DNA of 64,000 nucleotides, from positions 713,374 through 777,373 of the forward strand of contig NW_005434672.1 of the NCBI RefSeq assembly GCF_000315625.1, read 5' to 3'. This document shows positions 12,450-21,067 of the stretch, in pieces. Below the pieces are notes generated by a model. It saw only the letters and a program-made list of their open reading frames with translations. It ran no database searches and was not told the origin of the DNA. The DNA comes from Guillardia theta CCMP2712. Lineage: Eukaryota; Cryptophyceae; Pyrenomonadales; Geminigeraceae. Position numbers and translations under genes: made by a program. Every line of letters starts with the position of its first letter. Within the stretch, counting starts at the first letter, position 1.

Positions 12450-13349
12450 TCAGTCGAGACGTCCGCTGCCGGCACAAAGCGGGCGGAGAAAGGGCAGCCG
12501 CCGACAAGGAGCCGGCGCTGCCCGGGGGTCCGCGGCTGGGGCAGCGGACGGAGGGAGGCTGGACACAGGAACTTCGGAACACGGTACCGCTCGAGGTAGT
12601 CCTCCTCCTGTTTTGCTTGAGGCACTTTTTACCTTCTGCCAGTAAATCCTACCCCCCTCGCTAGCCTCCGAGTCAGCGGTAGCCAAGTCAGCGGTAGCCG
12701 CCCGTGACGGCGGCGACGCCGCGGCAATGCCCAAGGACCGGCGTGACCCGACCGATGCCGGGGAGGAAGCAGGCGAGCTCGGACCAGCAGCAAGCACCCC
12801 AGTGGTGTCGAGCTCTCCGGAGGCACCCGACGTCACAGTGAGGGACGGAGACGCCTCGCCAGCTCCGCGCCGATCGTCGGGGCCACTGGAAGGGTTTTCC
12901 CCATCGGAGTCGGAGACCTCCGGCGAAGACTCCTCGGGCGACTCGACAAAGTCCGAGGAGGAGCTGTCCTCTGGCTCGAGAAGTGCTTGCGCCCGCAAGG
13001 GCGTCATGCGCCTCGCACCAGACAAGAGCGCCTCCAGCGTAAGCTGCATGGTGAGGCGCTGATAGGTGGCGGCGCGTTTGCGAGCCAAGACCTCAGCAGC
13101 AGGGCTGTCATCAGGCACGAAGTGCCGACCAAACGCCGCATCCTCAAGAGGCATCGAGCGCTGAGCAATGATGTCCGCGAGATACCAGATGAAGCGGAGG
13201 GTGTCAGGATGCAGGGTACCGTCCGTCGAGATGGCAAGAGGGATGAACGCTCGAGGAGGAGTAGTCATGGCATATGCAGCGCGATGTTTGCGGGTACCGT
13301 CCGTCGTAGTCATGGCATATGCAGCGCGATGTTTGCGAATCTTCTCCAA
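12450..13349 (-). pseudogene. Gag-like first ORF of the retroelement, longest copy
   Basis: The minus strand carries about 300 codons without a stop, the longest version of the first-ORF protein. The N-terminal half (TPPRAFIPLAISTDGTLHPD, then an aromatic/hydrophobic stretch RFIWYLADIIA) looks folded. The C-terminal half is acidic and Ser/Pro/Ala-rich, as expected for a linker. A tail-motif insertion interrupts it at about 12610-12650, and the extreme N-terminus has a duplicated RKHRAAYAMTT block (about 13265-13340). I recognise no Pfam-type domain. The role (RNA binding or gag-like) is inferred only from its repeated association with the RT fragments. Confidence 0.5.
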
Positions 13350-13990
13350 AGCAGGAACAAGCTAAACCTGCTTGCACACAGCGACCAGCGAGAAGCTGCA
13401 CAAACACACACAAAACACAAGCCCGAAAAGAACCAGCACTGCTGGCAACCGAACGGTCAGCAGACCCGGCACCGCCAGCCCCGGCAAGCGCGAAGCCGCG
13501 CAGACAAGCAGCCGAAGGGTCAAGCAATCAAGCGAGATGGATTTGCTGGCAGAAGGTAAAAAGTGCCTCAAGCAAAACAAAGCAGGAACAAGCTAAACCT
13601 CCTGGCACACAGCGCACAGCGAGAAGCTGCACAAACACACACAAAACACAAGCCCGAAAAGAACAGTCAGTACACGGATTTACAAAACACAGGCCCGAAA
13701 ACAACCAGCACTGCTGGCAACCAGACGCGGCATCGCCAGCCCAAGCGCGAAGCCGCGCAGACAAGCAGCCGAAGGGTCAAGCAAGCAAGCAACAAGCAGC
13801 AGGAGCATGCAGGAGGAATAACATCCCTTAGACGCGATACCCGGAGGCAGCCGACTGACCACTGTCAGTCGAGACGTCCGCTGCCGCCGCAAACTTGAAG
13901 CTGGCGGCCGCGGACGGAGAAAGGGCGGCAGCGCCGGCTCCTTGTGGGCAGCCGCCGACAAGGAGCCGGCGCTGCCCGGGGGTCACTGAG

Positions 13991-14360
13991 TCCGCCGGGC
14001 CTGGGTGGTGGAACGTATGCCAGCCGTGCCAGTCAGATAGCGCCGAGTGACAACTTGAAAGACTCTCCTGTACACCAAGACGACTTACGTGGCAAGGCGG
14101 CATGTAGTACGTGGGACGAAGAGTGGGCTTTCCGTCTTGCTAAGGTCCTCTCATGTCTGGATGCTTGGGTTTCACATCCTAGCATACAGTCTATCTCTCA
14201 TGTGCTCCTCAATTCTGGTTTTGTGTGCATTAAACTCGGTCTTGAGCAAAAACTTTCTTGTTACACTGGGCTAAGGTCAATGTGAAATCTGCGTGACCCT
14301 TTGGACTACGCTAAGGTCAATGTGAAATCTGCGTGACCCTTTGGACTACGGTACAAGTCC
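13991..14360. other. Non-repeat island inside the retroelement mosaic
   Basis: About 370 bp with no match to the surrounding repeat blocks. It ends in a perfect 40-bp tandem duplication (14271-14310 and 14311-14350). No gene is supported; two overlapping short plus-strand ORFs lack any recognisable motif. It may be the pre-insertion locus, or host sequence captured between two element copies. Confidence 0.4.
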
Positions 14361-15145
14361 AGCAGCGGACGGAGGGAGGCTGGACCGTGGCACAGGAACA
14401 CGGTGCCGCTCGACTCGGCGAGGCCCGGTAGTCCTCCTCGCTAGCCTCCGACGGTCAGCCTGGCAGAAGGGCCGAAACCAACCGTGAACACCCGGTGACC
14501 GCGGCCCGTGACCGTACGGTCGGACGGCCGGGCGACGCCGCGGCAATGGGCCAAGGACCGGCCGGGCGTGACCCGACCGATGCCGGGGAGGAACCGATGC
14601 CGGGCAGGAACCGGTGACCAGTGAACTTGGAAGCAGGCGAGCTCGGACCAGCAGCAACTTGGGGGGGCACACCCCCGGCCCCGCGGGGCCCCGCCCAGTG
14701 GTGTCGAGCTCTCCGGAGGCACCCGACGTCACAGTGAGGGACGGAGACGCCTCAGCGAGTCGCGGCAGCTCCGCGCCGGTCGTCGGCGCCACTCGAAGAG
14801 TTGGGCCCCCATCGGAGTCCCTGAGACCTCCGGCCGCGGTCGGAAGACTCCTCCTCGCCGGGCGACTCGACAAAGTCCGAGGACTCCGGGGCAGTGTCCT
14901 CTGGCTTGCGCCCGCAACTTGGCAAGGGCGTCATGCGCCTCCGAGCGGCGGGCATCAGACAAGAGCGCCTCCACAGTCAGCTGCATAGTGAGGCGCTGAT
15001 AGGTGGCGGCGCGTTTGCGAGGGCCAAGACCTCAGCAGCCGCACGCGGCCGTCATCAGGCACCGTCGAAGTGCCGACCAAACGCCGCATCCTCAAGAAGC
15101 ATCGAGCGCTGAGCAATGATGTCCGCCAGATACCAGAAAGTTGAC
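14361..15145. mobile_element. Second gag-like copy carrying many micro-insertions
   Basis: Collinear with 12660-13170, but longer because of at least eight short insertions. Examples are CTTGGCAA at about 14915, an ACTTGG-ending insert near 14625, a GC-rich insert near 14660-14690, and CCGCACGCGGC near 15040. The copy cannot encode a continuous protein. The inserted words resemble those of the GC-rich intergenic patches. Confidence 0.65.
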
Positions 15146-15919
15146 TCAGTCACCGTCAGTACAGCTTCTCGCTGTGCGGAACAGTGCGGCGCGTCCGGCG
15201 ATCATCCGGAGTCCGATGTGACTCAGTGTCTATCCGCCCGGCCAGCCACCACCGTCTGAGAAAGCCTGCCGCAATGAACTTGGCAACGCATCGTCCTGCA
15301 TAGGGCCAGTTGACTTTGAATGACTTTGAGTACTGTAAACAATCGGATGGGCCCCGGTGGCGGCTCGGAGCCTCGGAGCGGCCCATCGCCGGCCCGGGCC
15401 TTCCAACTTCACCGTAGTCACAAAAAGCTAGGTTTACTCAAAGCTAGGCAGTCGGCCTGCTTTGTAGGGGTAGGGGTAAGCTGTGGAGAGTGGTAGGGGT
15501 AGGGGTAAGCTGGAGCCTTCGGGAAGGTGCGGATCAGTGACTGGTAGGAAAACGTGGGGGTCATGATCAGGCGCATAGGGGGTGGGGGTTACCCTCAGAG
15601 TCTACGTCACACGTGCGACGTGACCGTCCGACGGGGTAAGGTACGGTAGTACGGTCGCCTGCCCTGTTGGGTGGTGGATGAGGTAGGGGTGGTGGTATAG
15701 GTGTCTCAAGGGGTCTCGGTTGGTCCAGGGGTAATCGTCAGTACCCTACCTTTGTTAAGACATACCCCCGTTTCAAACTACCCCACCCCTCTAAATCCCC
15801 AAGCTTGAACCTCGAATATCTCTATGTACCCCTATCAATACTACCCTTGCTGGATCACAAGCACCCCTACCACCCGACCGCACTCTTAAGCCTCGAGGAG
15901 GCCGTTCACCTCTGCCGCA
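15146..15919. other. Intergenic: GC patch, then G-run/C-run clusters, 5' flank of ATP sulfurylase
   Basis: 15175-15420 is GC-rich with CCGGAGTCCGATG and AACTTGGCAAC words. 15455-15740 contains repeated GGGGTAGGGGTAAG and GGGGTGGTGG runs on the plus strand. From about 15765 the composition switches to C-runs (TACCCCC, CCCACCCCT) up to the start codon at 15920. I see no TATA box that I would defend. Confidence 0.5.
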
Positions 15920-17409
15920 ATGCTGCTCTCTCGCGTCGCGCTCATCGCCTGCGCGATGGCAGGAGCCAGCGCTTTTGCTCCCTCGGGTCCCGCATCCCTG
16001 TCCTCTTTCCGAGTGCTTGCTGCTGCCAGGACGAATCTTCGCCCTAAGGCTGACACCGGCAGGACTGTTGTGAGGCGGTCAGCGTTGACGATGATGGCTG
16101 CGAAGCAAACCCCGCACGGAGGAAAGCTTGTGGATCTGATGGTGAAGGACGAGGCGGAGAAGAAGAAGATCGCCTCGTCATGCCACTTTGAGCACCAGCT
16201 TACTGATCGTCAGCTTTGCGACGTAGAGCTGATCATCAATGGTGGACTTTCTCCATTGAACGGGTTCATGAACGAGGAGACCTACAAGAAGGTTGTTGAT
16301 GACATGAGGCTGCCTAGTGGTCTTCTCTTCGGCCTCCCCATCGTATTCGACACCAACCGCGATGATTTTGTTCCAGGAAAGAAAGTGTTGCTGAAGCAGG
16401 GAGACCGTGACATCGCTGTTTTCACCATTGAGGATCGTTTTAAGCCAGACAAGGTTCACGAGTGCAAGCAGTGCTATGGAGTCACAACGTTGGAGCATCC
16501 CGGTGTCTTGATGGTTTCCACTGAGCGTGGAGCTTTCTATTGTGGTGGAAGTCTTCAGGGCCTCAACCTCCCAGTCCGTGAGTTCCCTTGCAGGACTCCT
16601 GCTGAGGTTAGGACCGACCTTCCTGATGACAAGGATGTTGTTGCATTCCAGTGCAGAAATCCCGTTCATCGTGCTCATTACGAGCTCTTCACTCGCGCTC
16701 TCGATGCTCCTGAAGTCGGTCCTGAAGGTGTTGTCCTCGTGCATCCAACCTGTGGCCCCACCCAGGCTGACGACATCCCGGGAACCGTTCGCTACAAGAC
16801 ATACGTGCGCCTGGCGGAGGAGACCAAGAACCCCAGGATCAGATGGGACTACCTTCCCTACTCTATGCACATGGCTGGACCTCGTGAGGCCATCCAGCAC
16901 ATGATGATCCGCAAGAACTTCGGTTGCACTCACTTCATCATCGGCCGCGACATGGCCGGTTCCAAGAGCTCGATCACTGGCGATGACTTCTACGGTCCTT
17001 ACGATGCTCAGGTAAGCAGGGCGGGAGGAAAAGTGAGAGAGTGGAGAGAGTGACCTTGGTTCGAACAGGACTTCGCCAAGAAGCATGGTCCTGAGCTCGG
17101 AGTTACCCCTGTCCCTTCGCTCAACCTTGTCTATACGCAGGAGAAGGTACGGTGACAGTTGCGAGTGTTTGTGATGACCTATGTTGACAGGGCTATGTGA
17201 CCGCTGAACAAGCCAAGGAGGAGGGACTGGAAACTCTGAAGCTCTCAGGTACCAAGTTCAGGAAGATGCTTCGCAGGTGACCGCGTGGCTTCTGATCCGA
17301 TTGTTGAACTGATGATGTGATTGACAGCGGGGAGGACATTCCTGAGTGGTTCGCTTTCAAGTCTGTTGTTGAGGTTCTGCGTGAGGATGTTCTTGCCTCA
17401 CCCAAGTAA
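15920..17409 (+). CDS. ATP sulfurylase (sulfate adenylyltransferase), plastid-targeted
   Basis: Four exons: 15920-17011, 17069-17146, 17191-17276 and 17328-17409; 445 aa, all frames closing. It catalyses ATP + sulfate to APS + pyrophosphate, the first step of sulfate assimilation. Family motifs seen are QCRNPVHRAHYE (the QxRNPxHxxH nucleotide-binding signature), HPTCGPTQADDIP and the GRDMAGSK loop. There is no C-terminal APS-kinase domain. The N-terminus MLLSRVALIACAMAGASAFA is a signal peptide ending in the ASAFAP motif, which marks bipartite plastid import in cryptophytes and other complex red plastids, followed by an Arg-rich transit region to about residue 60. Short GT-AG introns (44-57 nt) lie only in the last quarter of the gene. 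It converges with the aldo/keto reductase gene (183 bp between stops). Confidence 0.95.
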
Positions 17410-17592
17410 ACACTCCCGACACCTTCCACTTTCCGTTTGTTCTAGACACGTACAGGATGAAGCACCCAGGAGCACAATAGTTTTGACGCCAACAAAGAAT
17501 GACAATGCCGGCATCAGTTCCATTTCAACTGGGACCTCTCATTCCAGTACTCGTCGGGTGACATTCGCACCTGCAAGCATTCGGACGAGCCG

Positions 17593-18950
17593 TCAAACTA
17601 GTAGCCTGGGAGCATGAGTGCAAAGGGGTTGAACCTCGTTCATCAGAGATTGGACAAGAGACATCTTGCTTGGGTCTGCCTGAATACTTGCAGACAGGCT
17701 GACCGCTTCGAAGTTTGACCTCATCTGAGAAACAGCTGAGCCGAATGTGTCTGACCTGAATCCATACCTGGTCAGGTGTGGCAGCACCAGAGAGCACGAG
17801 GGGTTGGAAGGGCTGGAGAAGGACGCCTGTAGAGCGTCAAAACTGTCAAGGCAACAGCCAGCTGCTCACATGCCAGGGCAAGAGCATCTGGTGAGCACCC
17901 CATGTGATCCGCGAGCTTCCTGAGTGATGGCGACGCTGAGCCCTAGCGGTGGTTGATGAAGGATCAGAGAAGACCAAAGCTCTCAAAGCTTACCTTCAGT
18001 AGCCGTCCGTTGCCCATGGCCTCCTTGACTATCACTTGGAGGTCCGCTACTCGTGCTTGGTGCAGCGCTTCACCAGCTGACTGCTCAGCTAGGTTCCATG
18101 TGGCCTGCGAACAGTGAGCGATCCAGGAGCTCGTCAAGGGATGGACCTGGACGGAGTCAAACAAGCGCCCTTGGCTAAGGTCTCCTCCTTCTTCCATCGG
18201 AATCTTGAGCGCTGCCTCCAGCACTTGCGCTTGTTGTGTCCCCGAGAGACTCAGCCCCAGCCCCACTCCATTTTCGGCCTTGAACCTCCTCATCTCGTTC
18301 AAGAGCTCCTCGTTTTCCAGCACTCCGCTCTCGAGAGTGGCAGAGTGGATCTGATACAAGCGAAGATGATCCTTGAGGAGGTGGAGAGTCTCCTGCTGCT
18401 GCTTCAAGAAGTGCGACGTTGAATGATCCTTCACTTCGTGCGGAGCTCCTCCAGTGTCGATCCTCCATTCTGCGAGGGGCACATTAGGGCACAGATTGTA
18501 TGCTGTTCATGGCACCTGCTGTATATCGATAACCCCATTTGCTTCCTATGCAGACGTCTTGACTCTCAACCTTTCGGCTTTCCAACCAAGACGACAAGAA
18601 TTCTTCTGCTCTACCGTATGATCGAGCCGCATCGAAGTATCTCACTCCACATGCCCATGCCGCATCCAACACCTGGAAAGTTTGTTCCTTCATGAGCTCC
18701 ACGCTGCGCTCACTGGATGTGCTCAGTTCCTCGCTCCTCCTGCATAATACAGTCATGCACGCAAAGCCTCTGGTTCTGCCTACCCCAGGTTGATGTAGCC
18801 AGGCCTCCCGAGAGCGGCAAGTCCCAACCCAATTCTTGGCACCGGTGTGCCCTTAGTAGCGAAGAGAGATGAGGAGACGGAGGAGGAGGGGGAAGGGGAG
18901 GAACTCATCACGATATTCGCCGCCATAACAAAAGCGCTTGTAACAACCAT
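17593..18950 (-). CDS. Aldo/keto reductase
   Basis: Seven exons (17593-17724, 17768-17826, 17870-17942, 17994-18104, 18147-18469, 18516-18739, 18784-18950), introns 42-51 nt, 362 aa, all phases closing. It should be an NAD(P)H-dependent oxidoreductase of the TIM-barrel AKR superfamily. The motif GLGLAALGRPGYI near the N-terminus, YFDAARSYGRAEEFL (catalytic Asp and Tyr), the Lys in CIGSKWGY, the His in LYQIHSATLES, and the C-terminal LVLSGAATPDQMRSNF cofactor region are all present. The first ~45 residues are Ser/Ala-rich and may be a presequence. The intron 18105-18146 is 42 nt with no in-frame stop, so retention would add 14 residues between DSVQ and ATWN. Substrate is not predictable from sequence. 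Confidence 0.92.
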
Positions 18951-19442
18951 GGAATCGCCCTCGTCTCCACTCTGACCAGTCCCGAGGAAGTTTCAGTCTC
19001 CGAGTCCCGAGTGCTCCAACCGGGCCCGATGAGCAGGGCCTGCCAGAAGGACCCGGTGGTTTCCCTTTGAATGAAGGTTGACACGACGGGTACCTGGCTG
19101 AGTTAGGGTCGTAACAAATGGGGGTACTTGTTCTAATATATGGGGGTAGGGGTGATCATTAGAAACAATTTTTGTCTCTATTCCCCTTCCCCACATTCGT
19201 AGCGCTGTACCCGTCTCCTCCCTCCGTCTCCTCCCTCCGTCTCCTCCCTCCGTCTCCTCCCTCCGTCTCCTCCCTCCGTCTCCTCCCTCCGTCTCCTCCC
19301 TCCGTCTCCTCCCTACGACCTTGCTCGTCATCCTTCTTCCTTCTGTCACCCTGCTCGTCATCTCTTGGTTATATCTATTTCTCCTGCTCGTTCTTGCATA
19401 CATTGAATCGCCTGACCTTCTCCGCCTCGTCTCGTGGTTGCC
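18951..19442. other. Intergenic with 13-bp minisatellite
   Basis: Divergent spacer between the reductase and the BART/START gene. It holds a small GC patch (18985-19065), a GGGGTA cluster (19115-19155) and a tandem array of CGTCTCCTCCCTC, about eight copies, at 19212-19314. The pyrimidine-rich array sits upstream of the + gene and could influence transcription; that is speculation. Confidence 0.6.
19212..19314 (+). repeat. 13-bp tandem repeat, about 8 copies
   Basis: The unit CGTCTCCTCCCTC is repeated head to tail almost perfectly. It is pure pyrimidine except for the G, and lies 130-230 bp upstream of the ATG at 19443. Confidence 0.95.
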
Positions 19443-20704
19443 ATGCAGTCCGATGAAATCTTCCGTGCGTTGCTCAGCATTGAAAAGATGATCCAGGGAC
19501 CTGAGTTCGAAACCTGGCGCAAGCAATTTGTGGATCGGAATCTTGAGCATTTCTCCTTCGAGGATGAGAACAAGCTCATCTATACTGACATCCACAAGGA
19601 GTACGAGGAAGGCATCGAGAAGCTAATAGAGCAAAGTTTGCCTCCAGGCACGGGCATGGAAGGGCTCATGGAGGCGCTTCCTGCATACCTTGAGAGCTCG
19701 GAGGCGCACAGAGAGGAAACTGCTCGAACTGTGAAGCTCTTGCTGGAGATTGGAGACTTCAAAGACTTCAGGGAGATGATGCTATATGCCAAGAGGCAGA
19801 AAGAGGAAGAGGGCGAGAGCGGCACTGATCAATCTCTTTCCTCGCTCTCAGGAGGAGGCTCAGTCTTTGAAGTCGACGGTCTCATCGAGATGTGTGGACT
19901 GCTGGCTGACACTGGTGCAAATGAGGACGGCTGGGTGACCGTCTACCAAAACAAGTGGATGCGAATTGACAAGAAGGTATCCATCTCCATCTCCTTCTCC
20001 TTCTCCTTGTCCTTCTCCTTCTCCTTCTCCTGCTCCCCTTGTCCCCTCACCTCTCCACTTATTCGCCATCTTCCTGACTTTGCCGATCGCAGCCCGTGGA
20101 CGAGAAGCTCAAGCGGCATAAGAACGAGATCTTCTTGCGGGGGGTGATGACCCTCGACCTGACCTACAAGGAGTGCCTCGACATGTTCCTCTTCTTCGGA
20201 GATCGCAGGAGAGAATGGGACACCAACTACCGCGGTTACGAGCTGCCGATGGGAGGAGACGTAGTCGACGACGACGACGTGGTCATCAGGTCCAAGCTTG
20301 ACTTCGGTACCCTCATGCACATGGTCGGCATTCCCCGCTCCCTCCTCGTCAAGTACGTCAGGCGTTGGGACTTTCCGCGACAAGGAAGCGTGTCTACCGC
20401 CATGGTGCCATGGGACGAGAAGAAGAACGCCTTCGACGACAAGAACAAGGTCCTCTCCCTCAAAACCAACACCATCATGCCGCACCCCGAGCTCCCGGAC
20501 AAGTCGCTCATTACCACGCTTGAGATCAACAAGCTCGGCGGGATGCCGAAATGGGCCCTCAACATCCTCATGACCGCGACAGCTCCGCAGCTGGTGAAGG
20601 GACTCGAGCAGAGATACATCGCCAAGATCAGGAAGAGCGGAAAAACAGTCGACATGACGCCAGAGGGGAGAAAGAAGAGAGCGAAAGGAGCCGAGACCTG
20701 GTAG
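19443..20704 (+). CDS. BART-domain + START-like lipid-binding protein
   Basis: Two exons (19443-19976, 20093-20704), 381 aa; the ATG at 19443 is the first good start. Residues about 3-110 (FRALLSIEKMIQGPEFETW, YTDIHKEYEEGIEKLIEQ) match the BART fold, which binds Arl2/Arl3-type small GTPases in ciliary trafficking (ARL2BP, CFAP36). From about residue 165 on, the protein matches the START superfamily (RGVMTLDLTYKECLDMFL, FFGDRRREWDTNYRGYE), a pocket for sterols or other lipids. The combination suggests a GTPase-regulated lipid carrier, perhaps in the flagellar or endomembrane system; this is inference. The single 116-nt intron has a CTCCTT microsatellite. It converges with the hydrolase at 21068. 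Confidence 0.8.
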
Positions 20705-21067
20705 ATGAAGACGCGAACCTTCAATCACTAAGCGGCGCTTGTCGGCTGCAACAACTGAAGGACCGGGCGAGCGACCCTTCTTAGACGCCATCGCACCTGC
20801 AAATGATTTAGATGAGTGAAAAGTTTCAAAATAACGTAGGAAGCGAAGAAGAATTATTGAATACTAATAGATACCTGAACTGCGAGCTGCGTCAGGCTAC
20901 GAGGAGCTGCAGGTGGAGGAGGGGTTCGCATGACGGCGCTCTCCTCTGGTGTCGCCTCATTGACCCTGTGAATGTGCGTGAGGAGAAAGACGGCTCATTC
21001 TTATTTTCACCTCCTCCACATGCCGCTGATCTTCGAGACCAGCTCGTTCCTGATCTGCAGGAGCGCA
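20705..21067. other. Convergent intergenic spacer
   Basis: 3' ends of the BART/START gene (+) and the hydrolase gene (-). No further feature is recognised; short ORFs here are not supported. Confidence 0.5.

Larger units (their letters stand above)
9021..13990. mobile_element. Mosaic of truncated, inverted retroelement copies
   Basis: Blocks are repeated in both orientations. The tail block (GCTTGTTCCTGC..TTTGCTTGAGGC..TTACCTTCTGCCAGTAAATCC) ends near 9075, 11093, 11200, 11465, 12246, 12283 and 12651 on the plus strand. It appears reversed near 9330, 9943, 10167 and 13540. The sequence outside AGTAAATCC differs almost every time, so this is a true element edge. 10687-10850 duplicates the RT core of 7036-7200. 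9870-9940 and 10010-10140 are reverse copies of parts of 6680-6990. 11240-11345 repeats the start of the gag-like ORF. No intact ORF is present. The shuffling may be biological, or partly an artefact of assembling high-copy repeats, since a gap lies inside. Confidence 0.75.

Noticed and set aside
9312-13898. Many 60-140 codon ORFs in the repeat mosaic (KHKPEKNQHCW, SRADKQPKGQ and similar)
   Set aside because: They are translations, in different frames, of the repeated retroelement tail and linker, not conserved proteins.
9021-15145. CRISPR-like array of a repeated 20-bp motif
   Set aside because: Spacing is irregular, the motif occurs in both orientations with one constant flank, and the genome is eukaryotic; it is a retroelement edge.
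15455-15540. Interstitial telomere repeat (GGGGTA)n
   Set aside because: The runs are irregular, interrupted and recur in many places; I cannot tie them to the telomere sequence of the species.
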